Shown: positions 17,947-26,540 of the stretch, one piece after another | Layout: the number at the start of each line of letters is the position of its first letter | How positions within the stretch are numbered: the first letter of the stretch is position 1 | DNA from: Microvirga tunisiensis | Lineage (GTDB): Bacteria; Pseudomonadota; Alphaproteobacteria; Rhizobiales; Beijerinckiaceae | Assembly (NCBI RefSeq): GCF_009296175.1 | Contig: NZ_VOSK01000024.1 | Location: 1 to 51,201, forward strand | DNA length: 51,201 bases | Direction: 5' to 3' | Position numbers and translations under genes: made by a program | Notes under the pieces: generated by a model | Seen by the model: the letters and a program-made list of their open reading frames with translations, nothing else | What the model was told of the DNA's origin: nothing | Databases searched by the model: none

Positions 17947-18774
17947 TCAACGGACGAAGCTGACGGGCTGGCCGGTGACGGGATGCGGGATGACATCCAT
18001 GGCAATGCCGTAGATGGCCTCCAGCTGATCTGGCGTCATGATCTCGTCGGGCGTGCCCCGGGCGATCAGCCGGCCCATCTGCAGCGCCAGGATCTCATCG
18101 CAGAAGCGAGAGGCCATGTTGACGTCGTGCAGTACGACGACCACGCCGAGGCCGCGCTCTCGCGAGAGACGCTGGACGAGCGCCAGCACCTCAACCTGAT
18201 GAGTGACGTCGAGTGCCGAAATCGGCTCGTCGAGCAGCAGGAACTGAGCATCCTGCGCCACCAGCATCGCCAGCCAGACCCGCTGGCGTTCGCCGCCGGA
18301 GAGGGTATCGACGAGGCGGTCGGCGAAAGGCTCCACGTCGGCGAGCGCCATGGCCTCAGCCACCTTCTCGCGATCGGTCGTTCCGAAGCGCCCCAGCGGG
18401 CCATGCCAGGGAAAGCGGCCAAGCGCCACGAGTTCCTTGACGAGCATGCCCGACGCCGGCGGCGTCTGCTGTGGCAGATAGGCGACCCGTCTCGCGAAGG
18501 ACCGGTCTCCCCAGTCCGACAGCGCCCTCCCCTCAAAAGCAATGCCGCCGCCGGATGCCGGCTGCTGGCGGGCCAGGAGTTTGATCAGCGTCGACTTGCC
18601 CGAACCATTGTGGCCGATCAATCCGATCACACGCCGCCCCGGAAGGGACAGCGTCAGAGGATGAAGCAATGTGCGCTCCGGAATCGCGAAACTGACATCC
18701 GTCAATTCGAACAGAGGAGCCTCGGCGACAAGGTGGGGACTGGAAGCAGTGGACATGGACTTCAGCACGGACAT
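17947..18774 (-). CDS. fhuC: Hydroxamate siderophore importer ATPase FhuC
   Basis: The protein is very close in pattern to E. coli FhuC: RTLLHPLTLSLPGRRVIGLI, Walker A GHNGSGKST, VAYLPQQ, PWHGPLGRFGTTDREKV, signature LSGGERQR, Walker B FLLLDEPISALD and the FhuC-like C-terminus YGIAMDVIPHP. From ATG 18774 it has 275 residues, with GAGGCGAC upstream. An ATG at 18805-18807 that overlaps the receptor stop (TGATG) would add 11 residues. It powers FhuB and lies on the opposite strand from fhuD-fhuB, directly after the receptor gene. Translation is probably coupled to the receptor. Confidence 0.9.
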   Translation of the reverse strand: MSVLKSMSTASSPHLVAEAPLFELTDVSFAIPERTLLHPLTLSLPGRRVIGLIGHNGSGKSTLIKLLARQQPASGGGIAFEGRALSDWGDRSFARRVAYLPQQTPPASGMLVKELVALGRFPWHGPLGRFGTTDREKVAEAMALADVEPFADRLVDTLSGGERQRVWLAMLVAQDAQFLLLDEPISALDVTHQVEVLALVQRLSRERGLGVVVVLHDVNMASRFCDEILALQMGRLIARGTPDEIMTPDQLEAIYGIAMDVIPHPVTGQPVSFVR

Positions 18775-18806
18775 GAGAGCGTCGCCTCGAGACGGCGCTC
18801 CGCACA

Positions 18807-20987
18807 TCACCACTTGTAGCTCGCCTTCAGGGTCGCGACACGTCCTGCGCCGTAATTGCAGGTGTATTGTGTGTCGCAGGACGAGACATATTCGTTATCG
18901 AAGAGATTGTTGACGTTGAGCGCCACCGTGAAGTTATCGCGCGTGTAGCGTATAGCGCCGTCGAACACGGTCGCCGCAGGGACTTTCAAGGTGTTCTCGT
19001 TGTCGACATAGGAGAAGCCGACATAGCGGATGCCGGCGCCGAAGCCGAGCCCTTTGAACGCACCGTCCTGGACCGTGTAATCGAGCCAGCCGGAGGCCAG
19101 GATCTCCGGCACCACATTGGGGCGGTTGCCGATGAGTGCGGCATTGGGATCCTCTGTGATTTCGATATCGTAGGCAGTGAAGGCGGCGACTGCCTTCAGG
19201 CCTTCCGTGATGTTGGCCTGCGCTTCGAACTCGAAGCCGCGAGAGCGGACCTCACCCAACTGAGCCTCAAAGAATAGGTGCTGAGGGTCGGAGGTCAGGA
19301 CATTCTGGCGCGTCAGATCGAACAGGGAGGCGGTGATGAGACCGTCGAAGAATGTCGGCTTGTATTTGAGGCCGACTTCATATTGCTGTCCGGTCTCGGG
19401 CTCGAACCCTTGACCGGAGAAATCGGACCCGATGACCGGATTGAACGAGCGCGACACGGAGACGTAGGGTGTCATTCCGTTGGCGAACTCATAGCCCAGT
19501 CCCAGGCGACCGCTGAACTCGCCGGCTTCGTCGCTGAAATTGGCAGCTCCGGCCTTGTCGGTGCTCTTCGTGGAGACGTGATCGTATCGTCCGTTCAGCG
19601 TTGCGATCCAGCCCCCGAAGCGGATCTGGTCCTGAGCGTAGAACCCGATCTGGTTCATGGTCAGGTCCTGATCGAGATAGGGAACGGTCGGTCCCTGGGG
19701 CACACCATAAATTGGATTGACGGGGCTGATCGGCGTACCGCCGCCGGACGCTTGGATCTGATCGATGTTGTAGTACTTGTAATCCAGGCCGAGGAGCAGA
19801 GTGTGATTCAGCGGTCCAGTTCCGAACTTCGCTTCCGCCTGGTTGTCAATGGACAGGGTGTTCACCACCGTGTGGTGGTTGAAACCGATGCGGTAAAGCA
19901 GGAAGTCAGGTGCGACAGGTGTCGCCACGGGAAAACCTGTCGCGGGGTCGAGATAGCCGTAGGGATAGGGACCGCGCTCCTTTGAATCGGTATGGGCGTA
20001 GCGGAAGTTCTGTCTGAGCGTCCAAATATCATTCAGGGCATGCTCGAACTCATAGCCGATCATCGCCTGGTCGCGGCGGTAGAGATCGATATCGGGCTCG
20101 CTGTAATAGAACCCGCGCGAAATGCGGCCGTAGGGCGCTGGAACGACCGTTCCGATATAAGGCAGGAAGCCACCCGTGTGGGTCAGATCCATGTTCTGGT
20201 AGGATCCGAGCACGGTCAGTTCGGTGCCCGCATCGGGCCTGAACGTGAGGGCCGGTGCAATGACGCCACGAAAATCCTCGGCTTCCTTCGTCTCCCAGCC
20301 GCCGCCGGACATTTTGCCGGTCAAGCGGTAGGACCAGATCTTGTCCTTGTCGAGCGCTCCGCCGAAATCGAAGGCCGCATAACCGTTGCCCCAAGAGTTG
20401 ATGCCCGTCTCGACATAGCGAAGCGGCTCGGTCGTCGGGCGCTTGCTCACGAGATTGACGATGCCGCCGATCGCGGAGCCGCCATACAGAGCGGCAGTCG
20501 GCCCGTTGAGCACTTCGATCCGTTCGAGAACGAACGGGTCGATATAAAACCCGCCGAACCCATATTGATAAAGCGGCAGGTTGTTCAGGAAGACACCTGT
20601 CTGTCCGGCATCGAAGCCGCGGATGAAGAACCAGTCGGTGTCGGAATCCTCTCCATAGGGCTGCGCGAAGACGCCGGCCGTGTACCGCAGAGCCTCGTCG
20701 ACCTTCTGCGCCTGCCGGTCTTCGATCGCCTCGCGACCGATCACCGAAACCGATTGCGGAATCTCCTCGATGGGCGTGTCGGTCTTGGATCCCGTTGCCG
20801 TGCGATTGGGAACATAGCCGTTGACCGGCCCGGTTGCGTTGCCGCCTAGCCCTTCGACAGTGACGGTTTCCAGCGAAATCTCACCGGACGCAGGCTGTGT
20901 CTGAGCCAAGGATTGCCCACTCGATGCCGCCATCACGGCCAGCGAGACCAAGCTCACTCCCATACTCAATACATAACGACGATTCAT
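18807..20987 (-). CDS. TonB-dependent siderophore receptor (FhuA-like)
   Basis: From the ATG at 20985-20987 (GGGGA upstream) the protein has 726 residues and begins MNRRYVLSMGVSLVSLAVMA, a Sec signal peptide ending near SLAQTQ. A likely TonB box is in LETVTVEG. The plug domain (PQSVSVIGREAIEDRQAQKV, then DWFFIRGFDAGQTGVFLNNL) precedes a 22-strand-type barrel and an aromatic C-terminal residue (SYKW). It belongs to the FhuA/FoxA-type siderophore receptor group and, with the linked fhuCDB genes, probably takes up a ferric hydroxamate. The ligand is inferred from context. An upstream in-frame start at 21047 is less likely, because the signal peptide begins at 20987. Confidence 0.9.
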   Translation of the reverse strand: MNRRYVLSMGVSLVSLAVMAASSGQSLAQTQPASGEISLETVTVEGLGGNATGPVNGYVPNRTATGSKTDTPIEEIPQSVSVIGREAIEDRQAQKVDEALRYTAGVFAQPYGEDSDTDWFFIRGFDAGQTGVFLNNLPLYQYGFGGFYIDPFVLERIEVLNGPTAALYGGSAIGGIVNLVSKRPTTEPLRYVETGINSWGNGYAAFDFGGALDKDKIWSYRLTGKMSGGGWETKEAEDFRGVIAPALTFRPDAGTELTVLGSYQNMDLTHTGGFLPYIGTVVPAPYGRISRGFYYSEPDIDLYRRDQAMIGYEFEHALNDIWTLRQNFRYAHTDSKERGPYPYGYLDPATGFPVATPVAPDFLLYRIGFNHHTVVNTLSIDNQAEAKFGTGPLNHTLLLGLDYKYYNIDQIQASGGGTPISPVNPIYGVPQGPTVPYLDQDLTMNQIGFYAQDQIRFGGWIATLNGRYDHVSTKSTDKAGAANFSDEAGEFSGRLGLGYEFANGMTPYVSVSRSFNPVIGSDFSGQGFEPETGQQYEVGLKYKPTFFDGLITASLFDLTRQNVLTSDPQHLFFEAQLGEVRSRGFEFEAQANITEGLKAVAAFTAYDIEITEDPNAALIGNRPNVVPEILASGWLDYTVQDGAFKGLGFGAGIRYVGFSYVDNENTLKVPAATVFDGAIRYTRDNFTVALNVNNLFDNEYVSSCDTQYTCNYGAGRVATLKASYKW

Positions 20988-21123
20988 GAATGTCCCCAAG
21001 GCTTTCAATCCCACGGAGGTCTGCTGAAACCTCACATGCGCGTGCAATCGGCGGATTGCTGGTCGGGGTCACTGACTAGGGTTTCCCCTGGGTTCAATCA
21101 AGAAATATGTTTTCTAATTACTC

Positions 21124-21137
21124 TAAACTGCAGTTTA
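21124..21137. promoter_or_regulatory. 14-bp palindrome TAAACTGCAGTTTA, possible operator
   Basis: The site is a perfect dyad in the AT-rich part of the siderophore divergent region, about 140 nt upstream of the receptor start. A direct repeat of half-sites (TTAGAG-TAA-TTAGAA on the minus strand) overlaps and adjoins it. An iron-responsive regulator is the natural candidate, but the palindrome does not match a box I can name with confidence. Confidence 0.4.
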
Positions 21138-21320
21138 AAATCGTTATAATCCGTGGATGCATTCTTTATAATTCATGTAAGCTGACACTTACTCTTTATA
21201 AGATGAGAGAGCGATTGTATGATCCACGGGCTGCACAGCGCGCACCGGCGAGTGCTTCAGGCGTGACGCAAGAAGCCGCTCTAATGAAGATTGCCTCGCC
21301 CCGCTTTTGAGCAGCAATTT

Positions 21321-21335
21321 TTGGAAACATTCTAA
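21321..21335. promoter_or_regulatory. Irr/ICE-like box in the fhu divergent region
   Basis: The sequence TTGGAAACATTCTAA fits TTAGAA-N3-TTCTAA with one mismatch. From memory this resembles the iron control element bound by Irr in Rhizobiales. It lies about 240 nt upstream of fhuD. A sister site is in front of the second siderophore receptor (50958-50972). Confidence 0.45.
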
Positions 21336-21576
21336 GTTTATGCAGTGATTGCACTTTCGAGAGAAATCTATTGACGCAATGGCGTCCACGGTTCATCAAC
21401 CCGCTCTAGACGACCGATGATGTTGGAGTCCCGCACGACAAACATTGATCGAAGGCGGCAGCCAATCGATCTTTGTTCCAAGAAGGATAATGCATAGTAT
21501 TAGTGGCCATACCATAAGTATAAATTGTCCATTATAGAGAGACCTCAAGGATCTTCTCCTGGTACGTCGAAAGCCA

Positions 21577-22485
21577 ATGCAACCTTATTCCGCACGAAAT
21601 GCATTCGCGTTGACCCGGCGCAGCTTTCTTGGAGGCGCAATCGGCTCTTCCTTCATCGGCCAAGCTCAGGCGAACCCGCATCAGCGGATTGCGGTCGTCG
21701 ATTGGGCCATGTTCGAGACCTTGCTCGCCCTGGATGTCGTGCCTGCCGCTGCGACCGAACTCGTGCAGTTTCGGAAGATTGCAGTCGAACCGCATGTGCC
21801 AACGCAAGTTGCGGATCTCGGCCTTCGCGGCTCTCCGAATTTCGAAATGCTGCGTCTCTCCAATCCCGATCTGATCATCAGCTCGCGCTGGTTTTCATGG
21901 GTGCAGGACAGCCTCGAACGGATCGCGCCCGTCGCGTCCTATTCGATCTACGAACCGGGTCGCCCCCCCTACGCCTCGGCCGAGCAGATCACCATCGCTC
22001 TGGGTGAGTATCTCGGACGCAAGCAACAGGCGCAGGCCTATGTGGAGGCATCGTCCCTTGAGATCGCACAGGCGACCCGGCGCCTCGCCGACAGGGCGAT
22101 GCGGCCCGTTTTCCTGATCAATCTCGGCGATGCACGCCACTTCAGGGTCTTCGGCGCCGATAGCATGTTCGGCGACGTTCTCCAGCGCCTCGGTTTCAGG
22201 AATGCCTGGCCGAAAGCCACCAGCTATGCAGCGGCCGCGCCAATCCCTCTCGAAGCTCTCGCGGAGGAGCCCGAGGCGTCGATCGTCATCATCTCTCCGG
22301 TTCCACCGGATGCGCACAGCACTCTCGCGAATAGTCCGTTGTGGAAGGCCTTTCCGGCCGTTCGCGACGGGCGCGTCGTGACGCTTCCACCGGTCAATCC
22401 CTTCGGTGCGCTTCCCGCCGCAAGGCGCTTCGCTCGAGTGCTGGCGGAAGCGTTCTCCAAGCTCGGAGCCCCGACGCATGGTTAG
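21577..22485 (+). CDS. fhuD: Ferric hydroxamate-binding protein FhuD
   Basis: The 302-residue protein is a helical-backbone metal/siderophore-binding protein. Its N-terminus has a twin-arginine-like signal (TRRSFLGGAIGSS), as known for FhuD. Recognisable FhuD stretches include IAVVDWAMFETLLALDVVPA, VADLGLRGSPNFEMLRLSNPDLII and the long linker helix region following EQITIALGEYLGR. It captures ferric hydroxamates in the periplasm and hands them to FhuB. The start ATG at 21577 gives the complete signal peptide. Its end overlaps the probable fhuB start by 8 nt. Confidence 0.88.
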   Translation: MQPYSARNAFALTRRSFLGGAIGSSFIGQAQANPHQRIAVVDWAMFETLLALDVVPAAATELVQFRKIAVEPHVPTQVADLGLRGSPNFEMLRLSNPDLIISSRWFSWVQDSLERIAPVASYSIYEPGRPPYASAEQITIALGEYLGRKQQAQAYVEASSLEIAQATRRLADRAMRPVFLINLGDARHFRVFGADSMFGDVLQRLGFRNAWPKATSYAAAAPIPLEALAEEPEASIVIISPVPPDAHSTLANSPLWKAFPAVRDGRVVTLPPVNPFGALPAARRFARVLAEAFSKLGAPTHG

Positions 22486-24445
22486 GGCAATGACGGAAAG
22501 GCCATCCGTGCTCGCATGGCTTCTGACGGCTGCCGTCGCCATGGGTCTATGCTGGTATCAGGTCCTGAACCTGTTTCCGTTATCAGGCGGTCAGGGCTTC
22601 GATCTCAATCGCATCCTTCTTCTCAACAGCGTTCTTCCCCGCGCCGCGGTCGCGCTGCTCTCCGGAGCAGCGCTCGGATTGTCCGGTGCCTTGTTGCAGC
22701 AGGTCCTGCGCAACCCTATCGCGGATCCGTCGACGCTCGGCATCTCGGCGGGTGCGCAATTCGCCATGACCGCGGCCACCTTATTTGCACCGGCGCTCAT
22801 GGATACCGCACGCGAGACCGTCGCGCTGTTCGGAGGGCTGGCGGTCGTTGCCATTCTCCTTTCCCTCACCTGGAAGCGTGGGCTCGAGCCGATCACCCTC
22901 GTCCTCGCCGGCATGGTGGTTTCCTTGATCGCCATGGCTTTAAGCGCGGCTCTGATCCTCGCGAATGGCGAATACATGATGTCCCTTCTCATCTGGGGCA
23001 GCGGTTCGCTCACTCAGCAGGGCTGGGATCACGCTCAGACGATTGCGCTCACGCTATCCATCTCCGTTATCGCAGCCTTCCTCCTGATCCGTCCGCTGGA
23101 GATCCTAAGCCTCGATGACGCGAGCGCGCGCAGCCTTGGGGTCAGTCTCCTGTCCCTGCGCCTCCTGGCGCTCGCCGTCGCCGTTTGGCTCGCCACGACC
23201 ATCACGGCGGAAGTCGGAGTGATCGGCTTCATCGGGTTGGCAGCCCCAACTTTCGCCCGGCTGTGCGGCGCGCGCAGTCAGAAGGACACCTTTGTGGCAG
23301 CGCCGCTCATCGGAGCCCCCATCTTGTGGCTCACGGATGGCCTCGTGCAGCTTGCGGCCGGTGGATCGGCGGAGATCGTGCCTACAGGAGCCGCCACGGC
23401 GCTGCTCGGTGGACCTCTGCTCCTCTATCTGCTCCCACGCCTTCGGCTCGCCGGCCAAGCATCCGTATCGATGCCGCCCTCACCTGCGCGACGGATTGCT
23501 CGACCACACCTCCCGTTCCTCGCGATCCTCCTTCTTGTCATGGGCATGATCGTGCTGGCGCTGCTCATTGGGCGCGGACCGGATGGCTGGAGTGTGGCAA
23601 CAGGACAGCTTCTTGACGACCTCTTCCCGTTCCGCGCACCACGCATCGCCGCGGCAGCCGCGGCCGGAGCGATGCTGGCAGCGGCTGGAATGATCCTGCA
23701 GCGGATGACCAACAATCCTCTCGCGAGCCCGGAAGTGCTGGGCGTCAGTGCCGGTGCCGGAGTTGGTCTCGCTGCCGTGCTCTTCACATTTCCTGCGCCG
23801 ACTATGGGCACACGGCTGATCGGTGCCACGGTCGGCGTCCTGATCGCCCTGATCGCACTTCTCTCGGTGGCCGGGCGGCAGGAGAGAAACTCGGAGCGCC
23901 TCCTGCTTGGAGGGCTGGCGACCGGGGCTCTCTGCAGCGCTCTGGTCAACGCCGCCATGATCACGGGCGATGCACGCGCCTTCCAGCTTCTGGCCTGGAT
24001 CAGCGGCTCGACCAATCAAGTCACGTGGACGGAAGCCTCGGTCGCAGGTGCGGTGGCGTTGGTCCTGCTGGGACTGCTGCCTCTCATGACGCGCTGGCTC
24101 GAAATTCTGCCTCTGGGAGCCGATCAGACGCGAGCTGTGGGATTGCCGCTCCAGATCAGCTGGATGACCCTCACCCTGTTTGCCGCAGGCTTGACGGCTG
24201 CGGCCTCGATCATCGTCGGACCTTTGAGCTTTGTCGGGCTTGTCGCTCCCCACATGGCGCGGCTGCTCGGCTTCGGTCGTGCCCATCACCAGCTGCTGGC
24301 TGCAATCCTGATCGGGACGGGACTGATGACAGGAGCCGATTGGCTCTCCAGGATCGTCTCCTTTCCCTATCAACTCCCGCTGGGTCTTTTCGCCTCGCTC
24401 ATCGGCGGACCGTATCTGATCTGGCTTTTACGTCGAAACCGATAG
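22478..24445 (+). CDS. fhuB: Fused-dimer siderophore permease FhuB
   Basis: From ATG 22478 the protein has 655 residues, close to the E. coli FhuB length of about 660. Two homologous FecCD-type permease halves are fused. The first half has RAAVALLSGAALGLSGALLQ, RNPIADPSTLGISAGA and VGVIGFIGLAAPTFARL. The second repeats these as RIAAAAAAGAMLAAAGMILQ, NNPLASPEVLGVSAGAG and GPLSFVGLVAPHMARLLG. About 20 membrane segments are visible. An ATG at 22490 is an alternative start. It works with FhuC and FhuD, and the reductase gene follows 17 nt after its stop. Confidence 0.92.
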   Translation: MVRAMTERPSVLAWLLTAAVAMGLCWYQVLNLFPLSGGQGFDLNRILLLNSVLPRAAVALLSGAALGLSGALLQQVLRNPIADPSTLGISAGAQFAMTAATLFAPALMDTARETVALFGGLAVVAILLSLTWKRGLEPITLVLAGMVVSLIAMALSAALILANGEYMMSLLIWGSGSLTQQGWDHAQTIALTLSISVIAAFLLIRPLEILSLDDASARSLGVSLLSLRLLALAVAVWLATTITAEVGVIGFIGLAAPTFARLCGARSQKDTFVAAPLIGAPILWLTDGLVQLAAGGSAEIVPTGAATALLGGPLLLYLLPRLRLAGQASVSMPPSPARRIARPHLPFLAILLLVMGMIVLALLIGRGPDGWSVATGQLLDDLFPFRAPRIAAAAAAGAMLAAAGMILQRMTNNPLASPEVLGVSAGAGVGLAAVLFTFPAPTMGTRLIGATVGVLIALIALLSVAGRQERNSERLLLGGLATGALCSALVNAAMITGDARAFQLLAWISGSTNQVTWTEASVAGAVALVLLGLLPLMTRWLEILPLGADQTRAVGLPLQISWMTLTLFAAGLTAAASIIVGPLSFVGLVAPHMARLLGFGRAHHQLLAAILIGTGLMTGADWLSRIVSFPYQLPLGLFASLIGGPYLIWLLRRNR

Positions 24446-24462
24446 ATGGAGCGCCATTGTCC

Positions 24463-25560
24463 ATGGAACATACGATGACATCACCCATCCTTCGCGCCGA
24501 AGCGAGGGTTACCCTCGCTGGCCCCATCCAAATGATGGAAAAACTCTGCGATCATTTCATCGAACACGGCAAGGTGGATCGGTCCGAGCGCTCGGCTCGA
24601 GTGGAATTCGATTATGGCATTGCATCGGTCGAGGCCGATGACGACACTCTCTACCTTCGTGCCGAAGGGACCGACGCGACAGGACTTGCTTACGTCAAGT
24701 GGAGCCTCGCGGAGCATATCCTGGGTTTTGTCGAGGGCGAGACACCTCGCATTGCCTGGTCTGGCGATGGCGCTGCCGGAGCGCCGCTTCCCTACTTCCG
24801 CGAAATGCACGTCGTCCGCGCGACCAACATCACGCCCCGTATGCGCAAGGTGAGGCTCAAGGGAGCGGATCTGGCGCGCTTTGCCATCGGCGGCATGCAT
24901 GTCCGCCTCCTGTTTCCTCCAAAGCCCGGTATTGCACCACAATGGCCGGTGATGGGTGAGGACGGACGGCCCGTCTGGTCGAAGGGAGAGGATCGGCCAG
25001 TGATGCGGATCTATACTATCCGCGAACTCGATGTAGAGCGCGGTGAGATCGATATCGATTTCGTCCTGCACGAAGGTGACAACACGCCCGGCTCGACCTG
25101 GGCCCAGCAGGCACGCTCCGGAGACATCGTCGGAGTGATGGGACCCGGCGGTGGTGACCTTCCGGCTGCCGACTGGTACTTGTTTGCCGGCGATGAAACG
25201 GCGCTTCCGGCTATCAGCCGCATCCTAGCGGAGCTCCCGGCCGAATGCAGAGCCACCGTCCTGCTCGAGGTGGCCGATGCGAGCGAGGAGCAGCCTCTTC
25301 GCTCAGCCGCCGCACTGGACATCCGCTGGATGTACCGGAACGGAGCGCCGGCAGGAACGACGTCCCTGCTCGAGGATGCCGTCCGTGGGATTGCCATGCC
25401 GTCGGACCAGGCGCGCCGCTTCATCTGGGCCGGCTGCGAGCAGAAAAGCTGCCGATGCCTGAAGAAGCTCTTGCGCAAGGAGTGGAAGGTCCCGACCTCG
25501 GAGCATCAGGTCGTTGCATATTGGCGTGCAGGCCATACGGCCGATCAGGTCGAACATTAA
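24463..25560 (+). CDS. Siderophore-interacting ferric reductase with N-terminal DUF2218
   Basis: From ATG 24463 (ATG 24475 is possible) the protein has 365 residues. Residues 1 to about 95 are a DUF2218 domain (LRAEARVTLAGPIQMMEKLC to RIAWSG). The rest is a siderophore-interacting protein: an FAD-binding barrel with the RIYT flavin motif (VMRIYTIREL) and a C-terminal NAD(P)H-type domain (DWYLFAGDETALPAISRILA). A Cys-rich C-terminal piece (GCEQKSCRCLKKLL) is unusual to see so clustered. The enzyme should reduce ferric siderophores in the cytoplasm and free the iron. It is the last gene of the fhuDB operon and is closed by a strong terminator. Confidence 0.9.
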   Translation: MEHTMTSPILRAEARVTLAGPIQMMEKLCDHFIEHGKVDRSERSARVEFDYGIASVEADDDTLYLRAEGTDATGLAYVKWSLAEHILGFVEGETPRIAWSGDGAAGAPLPYFREMHVVRATNITPRMRKVRLKGADLARFAIGGMHVRLLFPPKPGIAPQWPVMGEDGRPVWSKGEDRPVMRIYTIRELDVERGEIDIDFVLHEGDNTPGSTWAQQARSGDIVGVMGPGGGDLPAADWYLFAGDETALPAISRILAELPAECRATVLLEVADASEEQPLRSAAALDIRWMYRNGAPAGTTSLLEDAVRGIAMPSDQARRFIWAGCEQKSCRCLKKLLRKEWKVPTSEHQVVAYWRAGHTADQVEH

Positions 25561-25562
25561 AG

Positions 25563-25598
25563 AAGAGCCGCAGGGGGCAGTTCCCCTACGGCTCTTTT
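25563..25598. terminator. Bidirectional rho-independent terminator
   Basis: Arms AAGAGCCG and CGGCTCTT enclose a second paired segment (AGGGG with CCCCT) and are flanked by A-rich and T-rich tracts on the two sides. The T-run after the right arm ends the reductase operon on the plus strand. The A-run before the left arm serves the chemotaxis gene remnant on the minus strand. Confidence 0.85.
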
Positions 25599-25620
25599 CA
25601 TTTTCAGTCGATACCCTGAA

Positions 25621-26540
25621 TTACGCGGCTTTGACTCCGGAGAGGAAGGAGTCGACCTCCTGTCCAAGGCTGGCGGTGTGCCGCGCAAGCTCCTGAGCCG
25701 CCGAAAGCACCTGGGATGCCGCGGCACCTGTGTCGCCGGCTGCCTGACGAACCTCTCCAATGCTGCCCGTGACGACCTCTGTGCCGCGGGCCGCTTCCTG
25801 CACATTGCGGGAGATCTCGGCCGTAGCCGCACCCTGCTCTTCCATGGCCGCCGCGATCGTCACCGAGATCTGGGACATCTCGCCGATGGTACCGGCAATC
25901 GCCTGGATGGCCTGTACGGCCTCGGCTGTCACCTGCTGCACGCTGGCGATCTGAGCCGAGATTTCGTCGGTCGCCCGAGAGGTCTGGTTGGCGAGTTCCT
26001 TCACCTCCGAAGCGACGACCGCAAAGCCCTTACCGGCCTCTCCCGCCCGGGCGGCCTCGATTGTGGCGTTGAGCGCCAGGAGGTTGGTCTGGGACGCAAT
26101 GCTGTTGATGAGCTGAACCACGTGGCCGATCTTCTCGGCGGAGCCTGCGAGCATCTGCACGATGCCGTTCGTACGCTGGGCATCGACCACGGCGCGCTCG
26201 GCAATGCTGGACGACTGAGCCACCTGCGAAGCAATCTCACGAATGGAGATGGACAGCTCCTCCGTGGCCGCCGCAACCGTCTGCACATTCGCGGAAGTCT
26301 GCTGCGAGGCGGAAGCGACGCCCACGGATTGGTGGGTCGCCTTGTCGGCGACCGACGTCATGGACTGAGCGGTCGCCTCCAGATGCGATGCAGCAACGGA
26401 CAGGCGATGCGTCAGGGTCGAAACCTTCGACTCAAAGTGCTGCGTGAGCTTGTCCAGCATCTGGGCACGGCGGGTCTTCACCTCCTGCTCTCGAGCAGCA
26501 GCCTCACCTGCCTGTCTCTGGGCGATCAGCGCGCTTCTAA
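25621..26540 (-). pseudogene. Chemotaxis receptor, C-terminal signalling half (cut off by IS)
   Basis: About 306 codons encode the cytoplasmic part of a methyl-accepting chemotaxis protein. It has the coiled-coil methylation/signalling domain with the near-invariant hairpin tip [20 protein letters not shown] and [20 protein letters not shown]. The membrane and sensor half lies at 28171-28957, and an IS1380-family element separates the two. An ATG inside the IS end (26542-26544), with AGGA beside it, opens this frame, so a soluble signalling fragment could in principle be made. No membrane anchor remains, so normal receptor function is lost. Confidence 0.85.

Larger units (their letters stand above)
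20988..21576. promoter_or_regulatory. Divergent control region of the siderophore locus
   Basis: This 589-nt stretch holds no credible gene. Short frames in it lack start signals and known motifs. It is clearly AT-richer than its flanks around 21100-21200 and 21310-21370 and must hold the promoters for the receptor-fhuC operon (minus) and fhuD-fhuB-reductase (plus). A 14-bp perfect palindrome and an Irr-like box inside it are listed separately. No -35/-10 pair stood out enough to call. Confidence 0.6.

Noticed and set aside
16228..18819. Very long open frame on the plus strand opposite the MsbA-like exporter and fhuC
   Set aside because: It is an antisense frame created by high GC codon bias. 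The minus-strand products have full ABC motifs, and the plus translation is rich in D, H, R and E with no domain.
24025..24462. Upstream in-frame extension of the siderophore-interacting protein
   Set aside because: It lies within fhuB, whose second permease half is well conserved to its stop. The extension is low-complexity and Arg-rich, and DUF2218 begins only after 24463.
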